The translations under genes and the position numbers were made by a program. This document shows, one piece after another, positions 11,731 to 24,345 of a stretch of 64,000 nt of DNA. The notes beneath the pieces were generated by a model that saw nothing but the letters and a program-made list of their open reading frames with translations, had not been told where the DNA came from and did not search any database. Source of the DNA: Macquaria australasica. Taxonomy: Eukaryota > Chordata > Actinopteri > Centrarchiformes > Percichthyidae. The first letter of the stretch is position 1. Every line of letters begins with the position of its first letter. Where the stretch lies: contig SEMN01000579.1 in NCBI GenBank assembly GCA_005408345.1, positions 124,001 through 188,000 on the forward strand, given 5' to 3'.

Positions 11731-12617
11731 CAGCTCAGACCACAGAGTGTGAGAGGGAGGAAGGAGGGAGGAGAAAAGGAGGTGGCCGGGTGGCTTCAAG
11801 GGGCTCGTTTTGGAAGGTGTGGGGGCAGGAGGGAGTGTGTGTGGAGGTGGTAGTGGTGGTGAGGGTGGTGTTTAGTTAGACCAGTCAAGCCAAATCCTGT
11901 TTTTGTGTGGTTGTATGTGTGTGTGTGTGTATGCCACAAAAACCATTAATTATCTCCAATGGCATGTCTTTTGTCTGTGTTTTACAGAAATGCAAGAAGA
12001 GACAGTGACTCTGGTTATCACCACTCCAGGCTCTCTCAGTGTTTGAACAGCATTCAGGCTAAAACAGTGTAACTATCAGCAAACTCATCTGCAGAGCATA
12101 AAACACCACTGCTGCCTTTGTGCTCACCTGGGAGAGCGCGGACATGGCTGCGCCAGATAAGCAGACTATTGAAGTGACAGATGTTTTTCACTGGGACCTT
12201 TGCATTTGTGTGTGCGTGCGTGTGTATATAGCATGCATGCCATTGTGCTGATTGGGGAATTATTGGCTTGGCATTAGGCAACTGCCCTGGATGGGTGTAA
12301 GGTCCTTATATGTTTTAATCCGGATGATGGGTGCTGATCTGTCGCATGAGCTCCCATCAAATCATAGAGAGACACACTAATAAATCCAGTTGCTGCCAAT
12401 ATATTACTCTAAAATATACTGTAGGTATTTTCCCTCATCATTTATGGCACTGGCTCATATTTATAAGGTCACAGGACAAAATTGGCTGTTGATCCAGTAC
12501 TCATTTATTGCAGAGAATTCAAACAAGTTACCCTCAATTTCTAAGCTCTGGATATACAGTAAGGCTGTTATAGTATATTATAGTATATTATATTATATTA
12601 TATTATATAGTCAATTA
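11731..12617. other. Non-coding stretch with purine-rich and (AT)-rich simple sequence
   Basis: Holds a G-rich purine tract (11750-11870), a short (GT)n at 11915-11931 and a (TATAT/TATTA)n tract at 12567-12610. No coding region supported. Confidence 0.4.
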
Positions 12618-12951
12618 AAGTGGTCCCTAACCCGAGGGTCCGGACCTCGCCAAGGGGATTGCTTGATTGCTAGATAAATCTGAGGGGTCCTGAGAGGATT
12701 AACAAGCTGGGAAATAAGCAAAATGTATGTTTATTCTTCCCAGCTTTTCTCTAATTTGTGCTTTTTTTCTTGTTAAATACTGGATCGTTTTACATTTTCA
12801 GGCCCCTAAAAACTATTCACCTATAACAATTTGAGAAGGTTGACTTGGTTTGATCTCATAAACAGTAGGCAAGCTGTGACAATGGGTTGCATGTAAAAAT
12901 TGTTTTACTTTGAAGGCTCACAAGCCAAAAGAGTTGGGAACCACTGGTCTA
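12618..12951. mobile_element. Non-autonomous DNA transposon (MITE-like), 'agtggt…accact' termini
   Basis: The left end reads 'agtggtccctaaccc' and the right end 'gttgggaaccact', imperfect terminal inverted repeats. The interior 'gggtccggacc' and 'ataaatctgaggggtcc' matches a widespread short fish element I remember as hAT-type. It carries no coding capacity. Confidence 0.7.
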
Positions 12952-15430
12952 ATTTATTGAACCAACATGTATTTGCTTAAAAATGATCTGGAATACAACA
13001 AGTAAGTAAAAAGATAAGTAAAATGTATTTTTATACCACCTTTCCAGATCAGCCGTCACAAAGAGCTTCGAAATAAAAGACAAAAGTAAGACATAAAATA
13101 GAGAATAATAATAAAATAGAGATAACAATAAAAAAAGAGAGTAATCTGGAGATGCAATGATAATAAGATATAGAATAAGACACACACAGAATACAGAGCT
13201 GCACTGTGCCCTGTGGAGCAGACGAAGCTGGTTAGTGGACGACAGATAGATGACACTCCCTCCCATACTTCATATTGACATTTGTCATAATGCAGCTCTC
13301 ACGCGGAAATGATTTTGCGACTAGGTCAGAGCTATATGACAATGACGTGATTGATGTGTTTCATGAAAATCCCGCCACGTCTCTCTTCCATGGAGCACCG
13401 TATATCCCCACCCACCAGCCCGACAGCCTAATCTAATGCCATTTCCAGGCAGCTGGCCAAACGACAGACACCTGGCTCACCATTACCGTTGAATCGCTGA
13501 CCGACACAAAGTTTAGAGCATAGTCATATTTTTTATGTGATACATCCACACATTAACACGCACACAAAAACGCAGGTGTGCACACCAATGTGCTGTTGCC
13601 TTACAAGCTCGTTCATATTGATTATATTTGCAGGATATGTCTTATTGATTAAATTGCAAAAGTCTATTAGAATTAATGTCAAGCTTATGCATTATTAACT
13701 TTCTAATTAAATGAGCAGTTGAAAATTGATAATAGATTAGTAACTGAAAGGAAGCATATGACATATGACACTAAAACCAAAAAATAATGGTTTTCCAATA
13801 CACCTCACTGAACCTAGATGTGCTTTTCTCCCCCCCCCCCCTAGATATCTTTTTGATTTTGATCATCCCTGCTTCATCCTCTCAGGGAAACAATATTCAC
13901 AGGGCTTCTAATGATAGCAGATGTCAGGGAAGCACTGAAGCCCGCTATCATTTCAGGCATCCTCCTCTCTGCTCATCTGCATCCTAAAGGCATGGCTGTT
14001 TTTTCCACAGGTCACTGTCTGATCACTGCATGCCTGTGAGAGAGACAAGATGGGGGAGGACATCAACACAGCCAGAGATGGATTGCATCTGTCCACAGTC
14101 CACAGGGGCTTGCTTATCTCCTGACCCAATTGTGCACCCATATGCTGGCAAAAAAAAAAAAATACAAAAAAAAGATCAGCCTCTACATGGTGCGATTCTA
14201 ATATCTGTTTTTCTTTATTTTTTCCTCACTGTCCATGCTCAATCTAAAAGTGTTTGTGCTTGGAGTTTAAGACAGATTACAGCTGCTCTTACACTTTGTT
14301 GCTGATTTGTTATTAGCCAAATTAGAGATTAGAGATCCCATCACTATAAACAATGAATATCCAGCAGAATAACCTGGCTGACACAATCAATGGCTCACTT
14401 AGGAGCCCCCTTTAACCTAGCTGATCCCTGGCATACGTGTCTGTCCACACAGGCTGAAAGAATCGACTCTTCTGATGTCCTTCTCTGTTCAAGGCTTTGA
14501 TGTGCAACAAATGTTTATCTGCCGTCGTCCCTGCCTATTCTCTTTTTTTTTTTCTCCGTCTCCCTCCGGCCCCAAGCAACAACTCCTGTTTGACATAATG
14601 ATTTGCCAAGTACTGTTTCAGTGGATTTACAAGTCCCCCTACTGTGCAGCTCGCTTTTATCCCTGTGTAGTAAAGACTGGTTTGTTTGGAGCTCTTAGAT
14701 GGTAAGACACACAGGGTTTTCCTGTTTCAAGCAATTTGCTGCACTAAAAACAGGTTTAAAACCTTTTGATGATTGCATGATTTTTAAGAAAGTTATCCAA
14801 TATATGATCAGAGCTACTGAACGAAAGCTATGTTTAGGGTCATGAATACATAAGTGCTTGCCGAAATTAGAACGTAGAAGCATCCATGTCACTGACGAAC
14901 AGTAAAGGAGTGAACCGCCAGCTTTGTACACCCACTGTATATACCAGTGAGCTGGGGCTGGGTGGCACATGAGCTCTTCCTCTCTGCAATGCAACTTTAA
15001 TGTTGCCTTGACAGAGGAGATTAGGTGGTAGGCAGCTCTGATTGAGCTGTTATTGGGGACCTGTGGTTTGCACTCCTTTAAGGACATCCAACACCGTCTC
15101 CTCAGACACTCCTGCGTCAACAACAATGACCTTGTCTGGACGAGACCCGGGCTAACTTGTGCACGTGTGAGTGTTCATGTACATGTGTGAGCAAAGCTTT
15201 AGATCACAGCCCATGGCAGTGTAATGGAGCAAGGAGCAAAATACACGTCCTTTCACCCCGAAACAAACTTAATTAAGGTTTATTGGACAACATACATTAT
15301 ATAGAATAGTGTGGTGAGCTCCTCATCACACATAATTGGCATGTCCATTTTATATTCATGTTTTTAATTCTTTATTTAATAATATTTAATAGTTTCTTTT
15401 AAATGCCAGCTTAGATAATGGCTTTTATGA
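12952..15430. other. Non-coding stretch
   Basis: No supported gene. Simple sequence includes a C run at 13830-13841 and A-rich tracts near 14150-14175. The frame at 14695-15126 on the - strand (143 codons) is the longest here, but it shows no domain, signal or codon pattern that I recognise. Confidence 0.35.
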
Positions 15431-15838
15431 ATCAGATGAGAAGATCAATACCACTCTCATTTCTGTCTGTTCAATATGAAGCTAATGCAAGAAGCTAGTT
15501 AGCTTAGCATACAGACTGGAAACAGCTAACCTGGCTCTGTTTGAAGGTAACAAAATTCGCCTATCAGCACCTCTAAAACTCAATAATTCACACGGTATAT
15601 AATGTTAGTTTAATCTGTACAAAAACCGAAATGACTGACAATTTGTGGTTTTCGGTGGGTTGTGTGCGGGGCTATTTCTTGACCATTTGTTTCCAGTCTT
15701 TATGCCAATAAATAAGCTAACCGGCTGCTGGCTCCAGCTGTATATTTATCATACAGATATGAGAGTAGCATCAATCTTCTGATCTAACTCTCTGCAAGAA
15801 AGCAAGAATTTCCCAAAATGTCAAACTATTTATTTAAC
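15431..15838. mobile_element. Palindromic MITE-like fish element, copy A
   Basis: The left arm has 'gatgagaagatcaataccactctcat', 'agcttagcatacagactgga' and 'ctaacctggctctgtttgaa'. The right arm has the reverse complements ('ccagtctttatgccaataa', 'agcatcaatcttctgatcta', 'tttcccaaaatgtcaaacta'). The same arms recur at 55330-55781 and in fragments at 17468, 33115 and 36647. It is a foldback, non-autonomous element with no coding capacity. Confidence 0.75.
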
Positions 15839-18489
15839 TGGAATGCAAACTGTCAGGAATATTATAATATTAGGTTGTGGTAGCCATGAAATTAAAGTTA
15901 AATGCCACAGTCTTAATGATTGAAATTGCCTCTGTGTTAGCACACACAGAATAAAGAGAGAAGAATTGAATTAAAGGATAGATAGATAGAAGGGAATAAA
16001 GACAATTAACTTCCATGCACAGGTGAACACACACCTTCACAATGGCATATTTGCAAAAAGAAAATAACAAGTAAGCAGAGATGGATTAAAGTTCTTCTCC
16101 CATATCACGCTAATGACATCGCTGCGTCACCATTGTCCTTGTTTATGCAGGTGTGTGATATGTGTACGCGCTCATGTGCATGCTGATGCACATTCTGTTG
16201 TGGACACTGTGTACAAGAAGTCCAGACTCCCTCTCTATCAGGTCGTCCAGTCACCATCCGTCTGAATCATCGGTCGCCAAAAAGGGTGTCAAGGCTTCAA
16301 ATGAGCTTGACCAATGCCGCAAAGAATCTTATCAGCGGCAGCCAAATATCCACTGTGTGAAGAGAGTGAAAAAATGAAACCCCTTTTCAACAAAGCTTGC
16401 CCCAGCCTGACCCCAGAGAGAAAAAGTTGGAGAGAAAAGAGACCAAAAATAATTGATAATGGTTCAATATCTGATCTCTCACTCTCTCTGACTCTGCTTG
16501 TCTGTCTGGACACTGCCCTGCTCTCATGTTGGGCTGGCTTGGCGGGGCTGTCTGTGTCTTTTTAATTACTCTAATTCAGGACCACCCGCTGAACGCCTCC
16601 ATCTGCCTCTCTCTGAGGTGAGATAAGGAAAAAATTCTCAAAGAGAGAAGGTATGAGACATCCAACCTTCCAAACAGCAGTGAAATAGATCTGTCATCTT
16701 AATAATCATCCTCTGTGGACAAGGTTAAGTCAAGTACTATTAAATCAAAACCAGGAGTCTGTTTATTCCTTAGAGAAAATCCGTACTCACAGTTCATCCC
16801 AGTAACTCTAATATGACAAAGCTTGTTTCTTTCACCCTTGATGAGATGTTCTAATCTGCTTTATTCACAGACAATGTTAACCCTAATAGGAGAGCATTTC
16901 TCATGCAATAGCCCGAGGTATGGTATGTTTCAGTGAAACATGCTACGGTGGATGAATCCACTGTTTCTCAGTGTGGAAAATCTATAAGCCACCAGCCACA
17001 GTTTCTGTTAATGCTGCTCATGAGAGGTGACGGTTTCCTCCATGAGGGGAACATTTTTGTCTTCTGCTTGGTCAGTGGTGAATAAAGACATGTATCATTT
17101 ACACCACTTACAGATCCATGTCTGCGTTCGTTCATTCATTCAATAATATTTACTGTCCACAACTATGGATTGTTGTTTATTGTTAGTACAATCAGATTAT
17201 CTTTGCATTGATCTCTGTAGCATTGTGATACCTCACACTCCTGTATTATAACATCTGTATATCTACTCATGAACTACTTGAGATGAACATTACATCCCTA
17301 TAAATACATTCCTGTATATTACGTACCTGTATACTGTGTGTGTGTGTGTGTGTGTATATAAAGCAGATTCATTGTATAGTTATTCTTAATACTCATTGAT
17401 GCAATTCCAATGAAGAACATTGTCATACAAATACAAGACAAAACACAATATCTGCTAGACTTGCACTGTCTATCTAACCTAAGCTAATCGTTGTCTGGCT
17501 CTAGCTTCAAATTGAAAGGACAGATATGGGAGTGGTCTCAGTCTTTGAAAAGCGAATGAGAAGTTAAAAGCAGCTTTCCTGGAGTTGGAGGTGTCTTTAG
17601 CAAGAAGCATACTGTACTACAACATCAGGGTCCTATGGGGGTCCTATGGTCCTGTTGCTTTTCGATCCTTGTGCCCATCACCTTCCTGATGCTTAGAAAG
17701 AAATGCATATTGGATATAGAAAGGGACACCTGTGAAGAAGAAGATTGAGTGTGATCTGACATTTACTGTGATGTTATCTCAGTTTGTTTTCTACTCTGTC
17801 AGAGAAACACTTTTGATCCGACCAACTTCAATCTGTTGATCATGCAATTCAGCACCATCTCTGCTTACAACTGCATCGACAGTATATCTTCTAACCCAGA
17901 TACAAACACTACAGTGTAATCAAATCCTTGCATGTCTATTTCAAAAAGAAGATGCGCTCAAAGCAAACACAAATTGTCCACCAATGTTTTTGGTTAAAAT
18001 TATATAAATTATTGCTTCAAAGACGGAACACATCCTAGCTCTGGAGTAAGAGGACACACGTCACATCAAAGCGCTTCTACATTTGCAACTTGTTAAATCA
18101 AAGACGTCTGAGAGAACAGTTTCTGCTTTCTCCTAGATAAAACATTTTAATGTGAACATTTATCCTCAAAGTTGTGTATGTGACCCAAAGACACTATTAG
18201 ACCCTGCTACTAAAAACAGCATGGCCCAGTTTGGAATGTGGGTTTGAACAAGTGACAGAGTTTTCTGCCTCCAACAATGAGAACGCCTGCTGACCCATAG
18301 GCCTAGTTCAGTATGAAGAGACTTCAAAAAGAAAAATCTGCTTATATAACCCACTGGTACATAAGCTGTGAGGTAGATCTGTGATGGTTTTGTGCAGCCT
18401 GCTGTTATGTTTGTGTGAGAGTCAAAGAGAAACAGAGTAAGGGAGATAATTTGGCTTCACAGATGAGTGGTGTTGCTCTATTAACCTGC
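15839..18489. other. Non-coding stretch with one repeat fragment and a (TG)n
   Basis: A (TG)n tract lies at 17335-17356. A degenerate fragment of the palindromic element lies at about 17468-17575 ('aagctaatcg', 'ggctctagctt', 'gacagatatgggagtggt'). No coding region supported. Confidence 0.4.
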
Positions 18490-18555
18490 TATTATTCTTG
18501 TTTCGACACAGCAGCTCTGACGTGAAAGAGCGATGCTCAGAGGACCATCTCGTAC

Positions 18556-18620
18556 CTGTTCCCCAGCGCTGACGGACTGCTGCGCCAGCTGCATTCGCAA
18601 TGATGAGTCAGATGAAGGGC
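18556..18620 (-). other. Second candidate 5' non-coding exon for chrm5
   Basis: On the - strand GGGGAACAG|GTACGAGAT gives a good donor with the last exon base at 18556. The upstream 70 bases are GC-rich with several CpGs and a TGACTCAT (AP-1-like) site at about 18603-18610. Human CHRM5 has several alternative leader exons, so an additional distal exon is plausible; this is inference only. Confidence 0.2.
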
Positions 18621-21600
18621 AGGCAGGAAGTGCATGACAAACAGATGTCTCACCGACACCTGAATGAGAATGTGTGAGTAAGTTTAAAAGTCGAAAAATA
18701 ACTGAGTTAGGAATGTTTTTACTTCATGAAGAGTTGTGAAATGCCATAACCATTAATGCAATGGAGAATAGATGCATGTAGGTGCTGTCTATCCACATTT
18801 AAAACCTTTTTTTAAAATAGCATCCCTTTAGCATATAATCTATCCACATTTGCTCAGAGTTTTGAATGTTCCTAAATGCCTCATGCTGTTCTCTAATTTG
18901 AATGAGGGATTGTTCGTCTTATATATTTAGTTTTCACGATTTAAAACACATCATCGCTGTTGTCCCCCTCAGTCCACCCACCACCTACTGGCACTTGCAT
19001 TTGGACTGTCCTCTTTACAAAAACTGACACAGTGCTGCACAACACTCACTGCCACACATACAGACTAGAAAACACGAATGCAACTGAAGAGTCACATAAT
19101 GCAGATAAAATGAATGTAACCAACGTCCAATCATGTTGAATTCATTTTGAACTGCAAAACATGTTTTGTATGTTTGAAGCTCACCTCTTTAACTATGCCT
19201 TTAGTCCACTGAATTGGAGTATTTCTTAAAATCTGCATATAAGTGACATCAGCTAAACAAGGAAAATGACTGGATTGCAATTTCCTCAGCTAAGAAAGCA
19301 AAGTCCTTTAAAACTGATTCTGTTAATCAACAAGGGTCAAATGTTAGTTACATTTACAGTTTCCAGTTACAATATATCACTTATAAAGAAGACATTATAT
19401 TATATTGGGATGGAGTTAAGAGTGTTTGGTTTAAGACTTAAGTGTTTTTAAAGAGTTATACACTTCTATACAATAATAAAGACCAAGAATATTCAAGATT
19501 AAATAAATATGTGTGAACAGAGGTAGTGAAAGTGGATAGTATACAAAGCATTTACTGCAACAAATGGTTGGACATTTATTTCGTGGAATTGCTTTTTCTC
19601 TTATACACTGTGAACATATAACTCACTGAGATGTCAACACCCCAAAAGACACATATAATTGAGCTATAGCATACACATCATGCATAAAATAGAAAATGCC
19701 TCACCAGGTATGGTGACAAAATGGAGGTTGGGGTGGTAAAGGGAGTAATAAATGACGCAGCCAGTAACAGTCGAGTGTAGCAGTTAAAGACAACAGCAGA
19801 AATATAATGACCGGATTGCAAAGAACTATCTCATTACCTTGATTTAATGTGATTGGGAAGTGTTTAAATGTGATTGGTAATCAAAGAGTCAGCTGATACT
19901 GAACTGCACGGCAAGAGCTAATGTGATTCTTCATTCATAATTTGTCATTTGTAATCAATGATAATGAATAGTGTCTGTATGCAGCCCTGTGGTGGCAAGA
20001 AATCAACAATTTTGGGAGACAAGATAATAATCTTCTCACCTTTATCGCAGGTCATAACTCTTGCATGGATCCTTTGCAGCTGCATCAGAGCTTGTTCCTA
20101 CTGGCACATTTCTACTCCATCCATTAGTGATGTACCTCATAGCAAACATCCCATAACAACAAGAATGCAAGACAGCCAAGTGCATCAGATGTATGAAGCC
20201 ATTTAAAGTGGAATACCTTTCTCAGGAAGTGCATCTTTGTGAAAAGTTTCATTTCAAATCACTGCAGTGGATTTGAGCCAGGACTGCTTTTTGCTGAGAG
20301 CACAGCATTCAAGAAGTTCCAGTTGTTTCAAATGGATTGCCAGATGATTTAAATAAGAATGTACATTTCCTTAGAGTTGCCATAAATTGCCACTCAGCGT
20401 ACTGACTTTAAACATTGTTTAAATTGATATGTTGTGCTAGATCCAAAGAGCTACTTTCAGAGAAAGCCTGCTGGCTCTTATTCTTCTTGTTATTCGTCTT
20501 GTTCTTCTTCTAAAGCTTCTTCTAATTCAATTCCAGCTACTGCTTCTGGTCTTGCATTGCTATAACCCCCCCCCCCCCCCAAGTTGTCCCTTTGTTTCTT
20601 TGAAATTGACTGTACAAAACACACTGAAATGATGTGATGCTTACACTAAGTGAAATGTGAAACTTTTTTTTTTATGACTGAACATCACTGGAAAAATTCT
20701 AGATGTGTTGTGCAACATTTTACACAAATTTCCCCAAAATTCAATATGGATTGGAGTCGAGCCATGCCAGACTGATGAATGACGCCCCAAAATCAGTAGA
20801 CCCGTACCAACCTAAAGCTGACTCAAACGTAAGCCAAGTGATGCTTATTTTCAGCGCATAAGTCTGGGTATTTCTTTGAAAACTGAAACCCGAAAATAAT
20901 GAGCCTTTAGAGATAATACAGAGACAGTAACTTCTTTACCATTAATACATCAAGAATAGTAACATTTTTGGATATGAAACAATTCCAAAAACGTTTGACA
21001 GAAGCCTGAATGCCTAATGGAAATGCTAACAAAAAGTCTTGCTAGCCCATATTTGCCTCAAATATGCCTTAGTCATAAGGCATTTGTGAATGCTGTGGCT
21101 CTACAAGAACTACTTTTTGTTCGATATTTCATTGACACCCGGATTAAGATTAAGAACTAGTCTCTGTGTTTAAAATTGGAAAATGATATGTAGACAATGC
21201 TCACACGGTATTTTGGCTAGTAAATTACTACGATACTGAAACAAGAATGTAGAAATGAACAATAACTTCAGCTACACTTGATGCTGCACACCCAGCTGGG
21301 CACTGTGGGAGTGATGAGGAAACACATCACTATTTGTTAGCTTCCAAAAAAAAAGTGCTGTAAAAAAAAAAAAAAATAGGCAATCTTCTATTTCAGTTGA
21401 GGCTCCTTGTTTGTGCTTTAATTAAAAGACATCAATGCTCAAACAAGGATTTAATCAACTAAATGTCGACTTACTTAATAAGAAAAAAGAACACGGAAGA
21501 ACAGCCTCTCAGCTCAGCATGGAGCAGCTGAGGAAAATGGCAAGGCATGGACAACTGTGACTGCTTACTTTAAAGGCTCAGATCAGGCAATGTCTTTTTC

Positions 21601-23682
21601 CCACAGCTGAACACCATTATTCATCAGCAAACCTGTGGAGACAACACAACAGTAAGGGGAAGAAGAAAGGAGGAAAAAGTACAATATAAAAAAATACGAG
21701 GCCCATAGGCATCACAGCATGTATGTCTGAATCATATACTTTTGGGATTTGTTCTTATTGTTTTCTATTAAAATAGTGGTGTAAATAGTAGAGAAAGTAA
21801 ATAAATTATGAGATGTTCATTGTGTTTTGACAACAGAATTATACTACAATAAAAGAGCAATTTAAAGAGATTCAATCACACTGTATACTATTCCAGATTA
21901 AATCTGAAAGTGTGGAGCTGGACTGGCTTGCTTATTGTAATCATGATTTCCTTTATTTACCAATATTGACGGGTGTAGTGTTGTTGGTAAGCCAGAAATG
22001 GCCTGAGAGCACAAGACTGTGATGCCAATCCCTGTCAGAGAGGTGGATGTTTTGCTACAGCAGCAGTCAGTGCTTGTGCCGAATACCCAAATCACAAGCC
22101 ATAAGGAGGCTTATCACTATAGTGCTGCGCCGAGGGCTCTCGTCATGCCTGCTACTCTTAGCCTCTTGGGCTCACCAGACCAAGACATTTTGCAAAGAAG
22201 TAGATACACAGTCAGTCTAGATTAATCTTCGCAAATTAAGTGACATCTCTCCAAAAGTGGCTTTTACGGGACAAGATTTGACTCGTTTTAGGGCAAACAT
22301 CATACGACAAATATGACAAAAGGAAAACATCAAAAACAGCATTGTACATTAATCCACTGTGACTCATAACCATGAGAAAAAAATAATATGTTTTGTGTCC
22401 TGCATGGTGACTCATTCACTTTTCCCGCCTCCTCTTCCTCGTTCTGTCACTTTCGTTCTCCATCTATCTCCCTCTCTCCATATCTCTGTCCACATTCCTT
22501 AGAAAGCATTTCATGCTTGAGCAAAGTGCATCTGCTTATCTTCATCCATACCCCATTGCCCTCCTTATGGCCTGAGGTCCACAAGCTTTGAATTTTTCCA
22601 GTGACAGACACACTAAGGCTTACCTCAGTTCATGCTGATGCACCTGGGGACCCATGTGCCGATGGTTACAGACTTAAAGCACCTACAGTGCACAGAAACA
22701 GTGCAGAGGTACAGTGAAACTGCTCAAAGTTTCCAGCTCCTTGAAGCCCTGAATACCCTGCTGGATATTCCAACATGCTATTCATATAGTTAAACACGTA
22801 CACATCTGTCACAACCACAGACAGATGACAGACACATATACACCTTACCCATAAAACATGGCCCAGACTCCTTTCTAGCACTCTTGTCTGTACATATGCT
22901 GTCTGGCTCCTGACATTTGCTGTCCATCAGTGGTGGAGCGGAGCTGTCAGAGCACATCTCATCTGCCTCCTGTCGCACTCACACAGCATCAATCCCCCTG
23001 TGACTCCGTACAGCTCAATGGCAAAATGCCTGCGGAGGAAGGACAAGAAGAGTAATTCTTTAATGGCTCAGTCAATGGCAGTGAAAATCTGTGCTTCAAC
23101 TTTTAAGTAAACAGTGTGGAATTCAAGCAATGTAACTTACTGTATAATTGATTTGATTCAGCAAAGGAAGGACATCGTCATGTCCCTGACTCCAAACCAC
23201 CACATACATTTCATGCTTTCAAATGGCTGGTGGTGATGTTGCATCTCCTGATCCATTCATGGCAACCCTGTATTGTAAAAAGAACTTCCTGTCCTCACAG
23301 ATAATTACACTGCCCGAAGACATTTTATTGAGCATAAACATAATACTGGGCAACCTAATTGCATTGGGATTAGAGAAGTAGAAACCCCACAGCAAGGAGG
23401 AGACCCTGAAAAAAATGACAAAGAAAGTTGTATTGGAAATGTTGTGTCACCCTCTGGCTTTAATAAGAATTTTGACCTTACACCTTGTCTGTATTCTATT
23501 CATGGCCTTGCTGCAACAGACTATTTTAGGTGAGCAATCAAAGACCGTGCTGATTACATGTGCGTGATGCAGCAGGTAACCAGTTACGGCTCAACTTTCA
23601 TTCTTTTTGTGAATGTACGAATGAAAAGAAAGATGATCTCTGCCGAGGCCTTGGAGATGCTACAAAACTTGGAGTCAGAAAT

Positions 23683-23722
<40 letters not shown>

Positions 23723-24229
23723 GCTGTAATAGGCCATAGGGCACTGCAGAGGTTTAGTATTTAGTCCTGACAGACTGAAGCGAGCTGGTTTCTGTCTGTC
23801 AGGACCCCAGGTACTCCGGTTGCTGGTTTCCTCCCACAAACTAAAAAATATGCAACAATCAGGTAAAAAATAATTAAGTAAAAACTTCAATACATTAAAA
23901 ATACACACTTTCTATCTAGTTGTATTTCTGTAGAGCATTGTTAAGTATTCTTCACACTGTTGTCTTACTGTGTACAGTGAGAGTATTATGGTGTGATATA
24001 ACCAAATACTGTTTGCTGAGTAGATCTCAACTGATTTAACTGTTCCTTCACAAAGGAAGGAACAGATTGCAGGGTTTTACATGTAAATTTGCCTAAATGT
24101 TGCATTGTTTGCTAAAATTGTGTATGAAATGTATGATATTTTTTCACACATTTGATTTGTGCAAAGATAAATGTGTCCAAAAGTATTGCAATTTTGAACA
24201 ATTACAATGAGGGGCCATAAATGTGTGTA
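18621..24229. other. Non-coding stretch with simple repeats
   Basis: No supported gene. Contains a C run at 20566-20580, A runs near 21345-21378 and a (CA)n tract at 23685-23719. A repeat piece containing 'tactccggttgctggtttcc' lies at 23805-23860, a reverse-oriented relative of the fragment near 4200. Otherwise unique-looking AT-rich sequence. Confidence 0.4.
23685..23719. repeat. (CA)n microsatellite
   Basis: About 17 uninterrupted AC units, read directly. Confidence 0.95.
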
Positions 24230-24345
24230 ACAAATTTCATGGCAATCCATCCAATAGCTGTTGAGATATTTCAGTCTGGACCAAAGTGGTGGAGCGACCA
24301 ACAGACATTGCCAGCCCTAGAGCCACATGGCTAGCATTATATACC
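24230..24345 (+). repeat. Fragment of the 'accaaagtggtgg' fish repeat
   Basis: Contains 'tttcatggcaatccatccaa', 'tgttgagatatttcagtctg', 'gaccaaagtggtggagcgac' and 'acattgccagccctagagcc', the same ordered words as the 3' part of the copy at 61752-62352. Confidence 0.75.

Noticed and set aside
14695..15126. 143-codon frame on the - strand
   Set aside because: No signal peptide, domain or splice context; within the length expected by chance over 64 kb.
17840..17860. RE1/NRSF-like half site (TTCAGCACC) upstream of chrm5
   Set aside because: Only the first half matches; the second half of the consensus is absent.
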